From: a virus
Strand: one strand, 5' to 3'
IMG/VR virus record: IMGVR_UViG_3300049043_000233
Coordinates: 1 to 63,978 of that record
Length of the DNA stretch: 63,978 nt
Shown: positions 43,370-51,273 of the stretch, piece by piece
Layout: each line of letters starts with the position of its first letter
How positions within the stretch are numbered: position 1 is the stretch's first letter
Position numbers and translations under genes: made by a program
The notes under the pieces: generated by a model
The model's database searches: none
What the model saw: the letters and a program-made list of their open reading frames with translations, nothing else
Told to the model about the DNA's origin: nothing

Positions 43370-45810
43370 CTATTCCAGGAAGCGCAAATCCCCTGCTCTT
43401 GACAGCCGCCGCAACTGCGGGAGGCTATTCAATTTCTCGATCCTTGCGGTTCAATTCCGCAGACTCGGCGTATTTGTCCCGCACCCCGGCATCGGCGGGC
43501 AACAGGCGCACTTGGACCTGGGCGGGGTGGGTGAAGCGGAGTGCGTTGGGCAGCATTCAAATCTTGATGAGTGTTGAGGGTAATTCAGACAGCACGACCG
43601 CACAGTTTTGGTTTAGCTCTGACGATAAATTTCGATTTGGCATTGAAACCGCTGATATTTTTGCTTCAAACGCGGTTTTTCGTGATTGCTCCGCCTGGTA
43701 TCACATAATTTTTGCGTTTGACGCTACAAATGCAACAAGCGCGGACAGAATGATTTTGTATGTAAATAACGTCCGTCAAACAACGTCAACATATACAGCC
43801 CCGAGCAACACTGATTATGGATTCAATAGGGCATCAGCAATTCATGTAATAGGCAGGCGCCAAAACAATGCGGACTGGTATTTCAATGGATACTTGGCCG
43901 ACGTATTTATGGTGGATGGCCTCCAACTTGCTCCCAGCAGCTTCGGTGCATTTGACGCCAACGGCATCTGGCAGCCCAAGGCCTACACTGGCACCTACGG
44001 CACCAACGGCTTCCAACTCAAGTTTGCCGACAACAGCAACAACACCGCCACCACATTAGGGAAGGACACTAGTCCCAATGGGAACAACTGGACGCCGAAT
44101 AATTTCCAGGTTTCTAATACTCCTTACGCAAGTTATGCCACTGGAGGCACAAATGTAAAAGCAGTATTTGATGGCTATGCCGACCTTGATCATCGCAATT
44201 TTTTAAGCAGTTCACAAGTTTTTGAATTTGCTTATACACCGGGGCTTGCGTACTCATCAAAAATTGAAATATGGGCATACACAGGTAACGCAACGGACGG
44301 AGCAACAAGTTATCAAATTAATAACAGCGGTTCTTACACAAACTTTAGCGCCGATGGTACATGGGGATGGCTGACAGTAGCAACCGGAAGCGGAACCTTA
44401 ACAAACTTAAAGTACAAAAACAATGCAAACGGAACCGGCATATCTTTTATTGCGGCTATTCGTATTGACTCGACAACGATATTGATTGATGATTCGAGCC
44501 GCATCGACTCCCTCGTGGATTCGCCTACGAATGGCACCGCATCCAGCGGCGGCGATGCTGGTGGAACCGTGGTGGGGAATTACTGCTGCTGGAACGCACT
44601 TGATAATGCGGGAACTCTTGCCAATGGGAACCTTGACTTCAGCCAAAGTTCAGCGGCGTTTAGAAATGTTCGCTCAACGTTTGCCATGTCTTCAGGCAAG
44701 TGGTACTGGGAAGGAACTTTATCCACACTTGGCGGCGCTGCTTATATTGGTATTGGCACAGCAGCAGCAAGTCTCACCGTAAATATTGGCGCATCAGATA
44801 CTTGGGGCTATGTAAATGATGGCAAAAAACAATCAGGCAACACGGCTTCTGTTACCTATGGAGCAAGCTATACAACAGGCGACATAATTGGTGTTGCATT
44901 TGACGCAGACAACGGCACGCTTACATTTTACAAAAACGGAACAAGCCAAGGGCAAGCATATTCTGGCCTCACCTCTGGACCATACTTTTTTATGGTCACT
45001 GGATATAACGGAACGTTATGGGCTGCAAATTTTGGGCAAAGGGCATTTCAAACAGCAGCGCCTGCGAACCATAAAGGAGTCTGCACCGCCAACCTGCCCA
45101 CGCCCACGATCCTTAAGGGCAGCGATTACTTCGACACCAAGCTCTACACCGGCAACGGCAGCACCCAGACAATTAGTGGGCTTGCCTTCGAGCCTGACTT
45201 TGTTTGGGTAAAAAATAGAAGCAGAAGTAGCTATAACGCGCTCCAAGATATTGTCAGAGGATTTGGCAATACATTATTATCTTCAAATGCCACCAATGCA
45301 GAAGCATTTAGCGACGACGGCACAATTAGTGCTGCTACTTCTAATGGTTTTACAGTTTATTATGGTGGCGGCGGCAATACCGGAACAAATACAAACAAGA
45401 ACAATGATAGTTATGTTGGATGGGCGTGGGACGCTGGAACTACAACATCGTCCAACGGATCAGGCAGCATCACTTCTACGGTGAGGGCTAACGCTAGTGC
45501 GGGGTTTAGTGTTGTCGGGTGGACCGGGAATGGTTCGAGTGGGGCGACTGTCGGCCACGGACTAGGTGTAACACCTGGAATGGTAATTATCAAAAACAGA
45601 GACAGCACGGCTTCATTTCGGTGGATCGTCTGGCATCAGTCAATTTCTCAGGCCGTACAATCCAGTTCAACCATTCAACTAACTTCGATAAATAATGTCC
45701 TGTTCTTAGACACAACGTTGGGGCAGTACAATTATTCATTTGACGGCCAGATAAACGGCAGCGCTCAAAATGATCGCCTACTGCTTCGCCCCAGTAGTCG
45801 GGTACAGTAA
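43366..45810 (+). CDS. Receptor-binding/fibre protein with LamG-like and SPRY-like domains
   Basis: 814 residues. About residues 30-210 are a concanavalin/LamG-like fold (TWTWAGWVKRSALGSIQILM; DWYFNGYLADVFMVDGLQLA). About 420-570 are SPRY-like (SSGKWYWEGTLSTLGGAAYI; DIIGVAFDADNGTLTFYKNG). Later repeats contain GNGSTQTISGLAFEPDFVWV. These are carbohydrate- or protein-binding folds at the tip of marine phage tails. The last 15 residues are out of frame: at about 45,766 (an A4 run) the correct reading moves to the next entry. Confidence 0.8.
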   Translation: MTIPGSANPLLLTAAATAGGYSISRSLRFNSADSAYLSRTPASAGNRRTWTWAGWVKRSALGSIQILMSVEGNSDSTTAQFWFSSDDKFRFGIETADIFASNAVFRDCSAWYHIIFAFDATNATSADRMILYVNNVRQTTSTYTAPSNTDYGFNRASAIHVIGRRQNNADWYFNGYLADVFMVDGLQLAPSSFGAFDANGIWQPKAYTGTYGTNGFQLKFADNSNNTATTLGKDTSPNGNNWTPNNFQVSNTPYASYATGGTNVKAVFDGYADLDHRNFLSSSQVFEFAYTPGLAYSSKIEIWAYTGNATDGATSYQINNSGSYTNFSADGTWGWLTVATGSGTLTNLKYKNNANGTGISFIAAIRIDSTTILIDDSSRIDSLVDSPTNGTASSGGDAGGTVVGNYCCWNALDNAGTLANGNLDFSQSSAAFRNVRSTFAMSSGKWYWEGTLSTLGGAAYIGIGTAAASLTVNIGASDTWGYVNDGKKQSGNTASVTYGASYTTGDIIGVAFDADNGTLTFYKNGTSQGQAYSGLTSGPYFFMVTGYNGTLWAANFGQRAFQTAAPANHKGVCTANLPTPTILKGSDYFDTKLYTGNGSTQTISGLAFEPDFVWVKNRSRSSYNALQDIVRGFGNTLLSSNATNAEAFSDDGTISAATSNGFTVYYGGGGNTGTNTNKNNDSYVGWAWDAGTTTSSNGSGSITSTVRANASAGFSVVGWTGNGSSGATVGHGLGVTPGMVIIKNRDSTASFRWIVWHQSISQAVQSSSTIQLTSINNVLFLDTTLGQYNYSFDGQINGSAQNDRLLLRPSSRVQ

Positions 45811-46129
45811 TGGGTTCAGCTACACAGGCAACGGATCGACAGATGGCAGCTTTGTGTATCTCGGATTTAGGCCCAAGCTGGTGTTAATTAAAAGAAGCGA
45901 TTCAACTGGCAACTGGTACTTATGGGATACCGTGCGAAATACGTACAACGTTGTTGGCGAGGAGCTGTATCCAAACCTTTCTAATGCAGCAGCAACAGCA
46001 ACGGATTTAGATCTTCTGAGTAACGGATTTAAACTGCGAAGCACTACCGCTGATTTCAATGCTTCAGGCGGTACTTTTATTGGATTTGCGTGGGCGGAAA
46101 ATCCGTTTAGTATCAGCCGTGCCCGTTAA
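45770..46129 (+). CDS. Fibre protein C-terminal continuation
   Basis: IAYCFAPVVGYSNGFSYTGN, GSTDGSFVYLGFRPKLVLIK, STGNWYLWDTVRNTYNVVGE, GTFIGFAWAENPFSISRAR is the usual C-terminal module of this fibre family. It is one frame away from the preceding gene, so the true fibre probably spans 43366-46129 (about 920 residues) with one indel near 45,766. Confidence 0.7.
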   Translation: MIAYCFAPVVGYSNGFSYTGNGSTDGSFVYLGFRPKLVLIKRSDSTGNWYLWDTVRNTYNVVGEELYPNLSNAAATATDLDLLSNGFKLRSTTADFNASGGTFIGFAWAENPFSISRAR

Positions 46130-46853
46130 AGACCTTGCCGGACAACGTTTTGGCAAAATTCGCGTAATCAATCGCGCTCCTAGCGGTTCACGTTGGCAGA
46201 CGCGCTGGAACTGCATTTGCGATTGCGGCAATGCAAAAGTAATGCAAGCCAGCAACTTGACCACTGGAAAAAGCAAAAGCTGTGGTTGTGAATCTGAAAA
46301 AGCAAGGTACACGAATAACGCAAAGGCAAAACTTAGCGAAAAACAAGTGCGTGAAAAATGCAACAAACATGGATTCGACTACCTGCGCGGCTTTAACGGA
46401 ATCCAGAAAAAGGCTTGGTTCCGATGCCAAGAGTGTGAACACGAGTTTGCCATGAAGGCCGAAAAAGTAATTTATGGCGTCAATCAGTGCCCTCAGTGCA
46501 GCATTGGTAGCCACGGATACCTGAACGAAAAGTTTTTTGATGAACGCCCCGAACTTCGTGATATTCCCTGCACGGTTTACCTACTAAAGCTGCGCAACAA
46601 AGACGAAGAATTTTGGAAAATAGGCATCACAAGGCGCACGGTTGCCAAACGTATGTACCAGATTCCCTACGAACTGGTCGAAAGCGAAACCGTCGAAACG
46701 ACTTTTTGGAACGCCTACCTGCTAGAAAAAGATTTCAAGCGGGCAATCAAACGGTATCGCTACACTCCAGCCATTGACTTTGGGGGCTGGACCGAGTGTT
46801 TTCAGCCCGCCCCACAAGAGAACAAGACCAGTGGGGGCTTGACACCGTGGTAA
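46119..46853 (+). CDS. GIY-YIG homing endonuclease with zinc-binding domains
   Basis: 244 residues from a GTG that overlaps the fibre stop. The first domain (GQRFGKIRVINRAPSGSRWQ; CICDCGNA; SKSCGCESEK) is a Cys-rich DNA-binding module common in phage homing enzymes. A second zinc site follows (FRCQECEHEF; CPQCSIGSHG). The C-terminal CTVYLLKLRNKDEEFWKIGI with ITRRTVAKRM is a GIY-YIG nuclease variant (VYLLK for GIY, WKIG for YIG). The second mobile endonuclease around the same fibre gene. Confidence 0.8.
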   Translation: MPVKDLAGQRFGKIRVINRAPSGSRWQTRWNCICDCGNAKVMQASNLTTGKSKSCGCESEKARYTNNAKAKLSEKQVREKCNKHGFDYLRGFNGIQKKAWFRCQECEHEFAMKAEKVIYGVNQCPQCSIGSHGYLNEKFFDERPELRDIPCTVYLLKLRNKDEEFWKIGITRRTVAKRMYQIPYELVESETVETTFWNAYLLEKDFKRAIKRYRYTPAIDFGGWTECFQPAPQENKTSGGLTPW

Positions 46854-46913
46854 TGTGGTAAGGCAGCGGCGCGTCAACGCCCTGCCCCATGACCGCCGAT
46901 TGGAGGATCGACG

Positions 46914-47186
46914 ATGACCCAAGATTACACGCATCCCATTACGCCACTGCCAGAGCTGGTGCAGCAGTGGTATGACAAAGCCAAAAAGGACCCATGTGGC
47001 CCAATTAACTGGATTGCCGTTAAGGCTGCACAGTGGGGATCGGACCAGGAGCTGGAGGCGTGCGTTGAATGGCTAGATCGAGAGGGTTGGTCTGGTGAAT
47101 CTAGGCAACTCCGCGCCGCCCGCCGTCCTCTTACTCCCCCTGAGACTATTGAAGTCGACGGATTTACATACAAGCTTGTGCGATGA
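46914..47186 (+). CDS. Conserved small cyanophage-type protein
   Basis: 90 residues after a good ribosome site (ggaggatcgacg). TPLPELVQQWYDKAKKDPCG, AAQWGSDQELEACVEWLDRE, ETIEVDGFTYKLVR. I recall similar short proteins in Synechococcus and its phages; function unknown. The stop overlaps a short leader-like reading frame. Confidence 0.6.
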   Translation: MTQDYTHPITPLPELVQQWYDKAKKDPCGPINWIAVKAAQWGSDQELEACVEWLDREGWSGESRQLRAARRPLTPPETIEVDGFTYKLVR

Positions 47187-47251
47187 TTATCACCTATGAA
47201 GCTCACATAGCTGCACTCGCCCACCGACTTGAGCATCATTGGAATCCATGA
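47183..47251 (+). CDS. 22-codon coupling reading frame
   Basis: ATG at 47183 overlaps the upstream stop (ATGA). It reads IITYEAHIAALAHRLEHHWN and its TGA overlaps the ATG of the next gene at 47248. Perfect overlap on both sides suggests it is translated, as a coupling peptide or a tiny protein. Confidence 0.35.
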   Translation: MIITYEAHIAALAHRLEHHWNP

Positions 47252-47763
47252 CTGATCCACGCGACTTGATCCAGCGGTTGGCTGATGAGCTGGAAAAACT
47301 TGACGATCATTATTCTGCCCAGTTGTTTGATCTGCTTGACGAAGCCCGCGCATACCTCGCCCAACCGGAGCCCGAGGGTCCAACGGATGAAGAGATTCTT
47401 GCGCTATCTGGTAAGTACTTTATTTACAGAGGCGACTCGATGGGTGACCGGTTTATTCCAATATCTATCGGCCCTTCATTTGAGCTAAGTCAACAGATGG
47501 TTGATTTTGCCCGCGCCATCCTTGCTTGTTACGGCCACCAGCGCCCCACGCCCCTCTCTCTCACTGAGCGCCAGCCGACTGAAGCGGACTGCGATGCGAA
47601 GGGTAGGTGCTGGTGGGGGCGTTCATCGGATGAGATGTGCAATCCCGATTGGTTTCTAGCGAGTCGCGCTGAAGTTGAGAAGTTTTGCGATGGCTGGCCT
47701 CCCAGCGTGTTTCTCCCCCACTGGGCGCTGCCGACGCCTAACCCCACTAGCGAAACACACTAA
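47248..47763 (+). CDS. Hypothetical cyanophage-type protein
   Basis: 171 residues. TDPRDLIQRLADELEKLDDH, QPEPEGPTDEEILALSGKYF, LTERQPTEADCDAKGRCWWG, AEVEKFCDGWPPSVFLPHWA. A modular small protein of a kind frequent in cyanobacterial phages; no known function. Stop overlaps the next start by one base. Confidence 0.6.
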   Translation: MTDPRDLIQRLADELEKLDDHYSAQLFDLLDEARAYLAQPEPEGPTDEEILALSGKYFIYRGDSMGDRFIPISIGPSFELSQQMVDFARAILACYGHQRPTPLSLTERQPTEADCDAKGRCWWGRSSDEMCNPDWFLASRAEVEKFCDGWPPSVFLPHWALPTPNPTSETH

Positions 47764-47954
47764 TGACTACAACTACCAGCGACCTTCTTGAAAAACTATC
47801 TGACGCATGGTGTAATGCTTTGCAGTCGGATCTAGAGCACGGTGTTAGTTGCTTAAATGCAAGGGCCGCCACTGAGTTCCATCAGAAATACAAAGCAATC
47901 TCAGCGTTTGGAGAGATGCTTAATGACCTTTACATCGAGTATTGCGATGACTGA
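47763..47954 (+). CDS. Hypothetical small protein
   Basis: 63 residues: TTSDLLEKLSDAWCNALQSD, EFHQKYKAISAFGEMLNDLY. Helical. Overlaps its neighbours on both sides by a few bases, part of one translationally coupled set. Confidence 0.5.
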   Translation: MTTTTSDLLEKLSDAWCNALQSDLEHGVSCLNARAATEFHQKYKAISAFGEMLNDLYIEYCDD

Positions 47955-48222
47955 ACTTTCACCAGCAGCGCAGGCAGTGCTTGATGGCGCCAAGCGTGCC
48001 AACTGTTATCGAGACGTTGATTTTATGGATGAATCTCGCTGGATTGCCGCCGCCGCCCTTGAGGCACTGGCGGATCAGGTGGTGCCGCATGAACACGAAC
48101 CACCATGTGGAGAAGGTGAGCCGTGGCCCCAGGGTTACCAATTGATGCGCGATGCCCAATGGGAAAAGTGCCAACAGCTTCGCGCCAAAATCCTCGCCAT
48201 CGCCGCCGAGCTGCGCCAATGA
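47947..48222 (+). CDS. Hypothetical small protein
   Basis: 91 residues from ATG 47947: TELSPAAQAVLDGAKRANCY, AAAALEALADQVVPHEHEPP, AQWEKCQQLRAKILAIAAEL. Similar small helical proteins occur repeatedly in cyanophage genomes; function unknown. Confidence 0.55.
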   Translation: MTELSPAAQAVLDGAKRANCYRDVDFMDESRWIAAAALEALADQVVPHEHEPPCGEGEPWPQGYQLMRDAQWEKCQQLRAKILAIAAELRQ

Positions 48223-48282
48223 TTTTTCGACGATTGAACTGAGTCGCTAACCCTGTTCTAAACTTCTACACAACACACAACA

Positions 48283-48609
48283 ATGTCTGAAACTGTTTCT
48301 GTGACCACTATTTGTATTAACGGCGTTGACTATGTTCGCGCTGATTCTGTGCCTGCTGCTCAGCCCAATGGCAACCGCGCCGTGGTTGTTGTTGATCGTG
48401 GCTGGATTTTTGCTGGTGATGTGAGCCGTGAAGACGGTCGCATTCGTCTGAGTCGTGCTGTATGGGTGTTCCGCTGGGAATCTTGCGGTTTTGCCAAGGT
48501 GATTGAGGACCCCTCTAATGCCGATGTCCGCCCTATGGCTGACGTGGACATTCCCGAAGGAGCTGAAATCTTTTGCGTACCCGTAAGCGATAATTGGGGG
48601 CTTGGTTGA
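48283..48609 (+). CDS. Conserved phage protein preceding the GYG repeat
   Basis: 108 residues: SETVSVTTICINGVDYVRAD, NRAVVVVDRGWIFAGDVSRE, LSRAVWVFRWESCGFAKVIE, DVDIPEGAEIFCVPV. Beta-rich, of a type (DUF6948-like by memory) that often carries Gly/Tyr/Asp/Ser-rich repeats at its end. Here the stop overlaps the start of a separate repeat peptide (TGATG). Confidence 0.6.
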   Translation: MSETVSVTTICINGVDYVRADSVPAAQPNGNRAVVVVDRGWIFAGDVSREDGRIRLSRAVWVFRWESCGFAKVIEDPSNADVRPMADVDIPEGAEIFCVPVSDNWGLG

Positions 48610-48812
48610 TGTTTAGGCCAATCGGCTACGGCAACGGCTACGGCTACGGCTACGGCGACGGCAACGGCTACGGCTACGGCAACGGCTACGGCAACGGCTA
48701 CGGCTACGGCTACGGCAACGGCTACGGCTACGGCTACGGCAACGGCAACGGCAACGGCAGCGGCAACGGCAGCGGCACGTGCAGTCCTAATCGCGGCAGG
48801 AGGATAAAATGA
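48609..48812 (+). CDS. Gly-Tyr-Gly-Asn repeat peptide
   Basis: 67 residues starting FRPIG, then a nearly pure GY/GN/GD/GS dipeptide repeat of about 50 residues and a short basic end (NRGRRIK). Low-complexity, probably unstructured; Tyr/Gly-rich sequences can phase-separate or adhere. It may be a natural continuation of the upstream gene in relatives. Confidence 0.5.
   Translation: MFRPIGYGNGYGYGYGDGNGYGYGNGYGNGYGYGYGNGYGYGYGNGNGNGSGNGSGTCSPNRGRRIK
48624..48773 (+). repeat. Hexameric GGCTAC/GGCAAC microsatellite
   Basis: About 25 tandem six-base units (GGCTAC, GGCAAC, plus a few GGCGAC and GGCAGC). The array is in frame and prone to slippage, so its length should vary between phage copies. 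Confidence 0.9.
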
Positions 48813-48839
48813 TCAACCCCAGAAGACGCTTCCACTTCT

Positions 48840-49396
48840 ATGCGTGTTCTTATTGCTTGTGAATACAGCGGGCGTGTACGCGACGCTTTTGCCGCCAAGG
48901 GCTGGGACGCTTGGAGCTGTGATCTACTTCCTTCAGAGAGAGAGGTAATCATTACCAGGGACCAGTCGAAGAGATCCTCAGTCAGCACTGGGATTTACTA
49001 ATTGCCCATCCACCTTGTACACATCTGGCCGTCAGCGGTGCTCGCTGGTTCAAAGACAAACAGGCCGAACAACAGACAGCACTGGATTTTGTGCGGCTAC
49101 TACTCAACGCACCAGTGAAACGCATTGCTCTTGAAAATCCGGTTTCAATAATTTCAAGTCGCATCCGTAAACCTGACCAAATCATTCAACCTTGGCAATT
49201 TGGTCACGGTGAGACAAAAGCCACCTGTTTATGGCTTAAAAATCTGCCTAAGTTAAAGCCTACATGCGTCGTTGATGGACGCGAAAATAGAGTTCACAGG
49301 ATGCCCCCTAGTCCAGATCGCTGGAAAGAGCGAAGTCGCACTTACACTGGAATTGCAGAAGCCATGGCGGCTCAATGGGGCAGCCAGCCCTCCTAG
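48840..49396 (+). CDS. DNA methyltransferase-like phage protein, frameshifted
   Basis: Starts MRVLIACEYSGRVRDAFAAK then GWDAWSCDLLPSE in one frame; continues GNHYQGPVEEIL, WDLLIAHPPCTHLAVSGARW, RIALENPVSIISSRIRKPDQ, PWQFGHGETKATCLWLKNLP in another. The frame changes in a GA-rich run at about 48,940-48,955. Phage proteins with ACExSG and HPPC motifs are usually annotated as DNA cytosine methyltransferases; the fold is Rossmann-like. Whether this copy is active depends on the indel being an error. Confidence 0.65.
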
Positions 49397-49405
49397 TCAC
49401 CCTCC

Positions 49406-50260
49406 CTACAGAGTCGGCATTTCATATTCTTGCGTTGTGTTGCAATAGTGTTTCCAGATCACCTCTGCACTATTGCCAGCCCACTTTGCCACCTGTGCCA
49501 CTGGAATGCCGGCTTCAATCCAGCGGCTGATTGCCGTGTGACGCAAGTCGTATGGCCTGTAACGATGCGTGGTTAAACCTGCAGCATGAAGCTCTTTGGC
49601 TCGATCGTAGAAGTAACTCTGAAATGAATAACGGTTGTATGGAAACACATATTCATCATTTTTCTCCATCGCATCCAATATCTCAAGCGTCCTACCGTTT
49701 AACGGCACGAGCCTTTTTTTGTTTGTTTTTGTTGAGTTTTTGAGACCATGGGTGAGAGTGTAGTTGCAGTGAACAAGTAATTTCTCATCTTTTACGTCTT
49801 CCCATCGAACCGCTCTCACCTCACCAGTGCGCATGGCCGTTTGAAGCATGAACTCTGCAAACAACGACCATCGTGCTCCCCCTGGGATTTGCTTCGCCTC
49901 CAAGGCGGCCATGAGCACGGAGGTTTCATTGCGAGGAATGACAATCACCTCCTCGTCTGTCTGCGGAGGCTTGGGCATGCGAAAAGTGGTAATTGGATTG
50001 CGCTCAAGATAAGCAATATCCTCGCTGCTCACCCATCGATACAGACTTTTAATGTACATGGCCACCCTTCTGCTTGACTTTACGGGCTTCTGCCCCAGCA
50101 CCCATGCCATCACCTGCCTGCCTTCCTTCAGGTCGGTAATTGGGCAACGGGCCAACCATTTATCCATTTGCCGATAGTCGGCTATCAAACTTGTAGGACA
50201 CAGGGTCACTGCTCGCTCTGCCTTGAAAGCACTCCAGGCCTCTTGCAGGGTGGGTGTCAT
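49406..50260 (-). CDS. int: Tyrosine recombinase/integrase
   Basis: 284 residues from ATG 50260; a 41-residue upstream extension overlaps the divergent gene and is unlikely. N-terminal SAM-like domain (TLQEAWSAFKAERAVTLCPT), catalytic domain with Arg I in AMRTGEVRAVRW, Lys in NKKRLVPL, box II YDLRHTAISRW and Tyr nucleophile in EVIWKHY. The first His of box II is Tyr and the GHS motif is GNS, both tolerated in phage integrases. It should integrate phage DNA at an att site; the attP could not be identified. Confidence 0.85.
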   Translation of the reverse strand: MTPTLQEAWSAFKAERAVTLCPTSLIADYRQMDKWLARCPITDLKEGRQVMAWVLGQKPVKSSRRVAMYIKSLYRWVSSEDIAYLERNPITTFRMPKPPQTDEEVIVIPRNETSVLMAALEAKQIPGGARWSLFAEFMLQTAMRTGEVRAVRWEDVKDEKLLVHCNYTLTHGLKNSTKTNKKRLVPLNGRTLEILDAMEKNDEYVFPYNRYSFQSYFYDRAKELHAAGLTTHRYRPYDLRHTAISRWIEAGIPVAQVAKWAGNSAEVIWKHYCNTTQEYEMPTL

Positions 50261-50324
50261 TTTGAATGTGTTAGCGTGGAATGCAAGTAGAATACAGCCA
50301 CAGGTTCCCGCCGTCCACACTTCT

Positions 50325-50831
50325 ATGTTCATTCTTGATGGCCGCCCGCTGAGCCCAGACGTGCCCTTCACGCACGACGACATTCAATATCCGGCTAACT
50401 GGGTCAGACTCGCTACGCCCGAAGAGCGCGAGGCCATCGGCATCACCGAGGTGCCCGACCCTGAGCCTTACGACCAGCGGTTCTACTGGGGACCCGGACT
50501 GCCCAAGGATCACGATCAACTCGTCGAGCAGTGGACCGCTACCACACGCACCACCGCCAACACCCTGCTGCAGCCAACGGACTGGGTGATTATCCGCGAG
50601 GCCGATAACGGCAAACCCGCTGATCCAGCGATAAAAGCCTGGCGCGAAGACATCCGCCTAGCCACGGGCGTCAAGGTCACGGCCATCAAACAAACAGCCG
50701 ACACCGACGCGCTTGCCGCATACATTACAAGCGCCGCCTACAGCACCTGGCCCAACAATTCTGATGTTCCCATTGCCCCTCCCTCCGGTGGCGATGAATT
50801 TTCCACTAACAGCGTGAGCGGTGGTTTCTGA
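50325..50831 (+). CDS. Tail-fibre-assembly-like cyanophage protein
   Basis: 168 residues from ATG 50325, divergent from the integrase. FILDGRPLSPDVPFTHDDIQ, TEVPDPEPYDQRFYWGPGLP, TDWVIIREADNGKPADPAIK, WREDIRLATGVKVTAIKQTA. This layout (short beta start, then the ADNG and WREDIR helix) matches DUF4376/fibre-associated proteins common in cyanobacterial prophages and cyanophages. Confidence 0.6.
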   Translation: MFILDGRPLSPDVPFTHDDIQYPANWVRLATPEEREAIGITEVPDPEPYDQRFYWGPGLPKDHDQLVEQWTATTRTTANTLLQPTDWVIIREADNGKPADPAIKAWREDIRLATGVKVTAIKQTADTDALAAYITSAAYSTWPNNSDVPIAPPSGGDEFSTNSVSGGF

Positions 50832-50965
50832 TGGCAGTCAAAAGCAAGGCAGGAGCGGCAAGCTCAAAGCGAATTATCATTAGCAAACCCAAGAAAACCA
50901 AACAAGGCAATGGCCAGCACAGCAAGCCAAGCCATGGGAGAAAGTTAAAGATTGGTCAAGGCTGA
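50831..50965 (+). CDS. Small basic phage protein
   Basis: 44 residues starting by TGATG overlap: AVKSKAGAASSKRIIISKPK then KTKQGNGQHSKPSHGRKLKI. The QGNGQHSKPSHGRK motif recurs in tiny basic proteins of many marine phages. It may bind nucleic acid; function not known. Confidence 0.7.
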   Translation: MAVKSKAGAASSKRIIISKPKKTKQGNGQHSKPSHGRKLKIGQG

Positions 50966-51015
50966 TTGACGATGGTCAAACGAGGGACTAGGCTTTACCC
51001 TGGTCCTTTTTTACG

Positions 51016-51273
51016 ATGACCCTCGTAAACTCCATTTCCTTTTCCCATCGCTTTTCTGACAATAAGCTCGGCCGAGATACTTGCGCCTACCAAGAAATCA
51101 ATCACACATATAGTGGCGACACTGCCACTGCCATCACCCGTGCATATTTTCAGTTCATGATGGCTTGCGGATATGCCCAGCAAAGCGTTATTGAAGCAAT
51201 GTTTTCCATTGCCACTGAATACGAGGAAGCGTATTTGCCTGAAAAGACTAGGATGGATGTAAGTGATGATTGA
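51016..51273 (+). CDS. Hypothetical protein
   Basis: 85 residues: TLVNSISFSHRFSDNKLGRD, AITRAYFQFMMACGYAQQSV, EAMFSIATEYEEAYLPEKTR. Helical. ATGA-type overlap (TTGA) with the next gene. No family recognised. Confidence 0.55.
   Translation: MTLVNSISFSHRFSDNKLGRDTCAYQEINHTYSGDTATAITRAYFQFMMACGYAQQSVIEAMFSIATEYEEAYLPEKTRMDVSDD

Noticed and set aside
50261-50383. 41-residue N-terminal extension of the integrase
   Set aside because: It overlaps the divergent gene start at 50325 and looks unlike an integrase arm-binding domain; ATG 50260 starts the recognisable domain.
7040-51050. Recurring TTTCCATCG/TTCCCATTG motif before several genes
   Set aside because: Seen near 7050, 8857, 20030, 24825, 25428 and 51040, but similar strings are frequent inside coding DNA, so it may only reflect codon and oligonucleotide bias.
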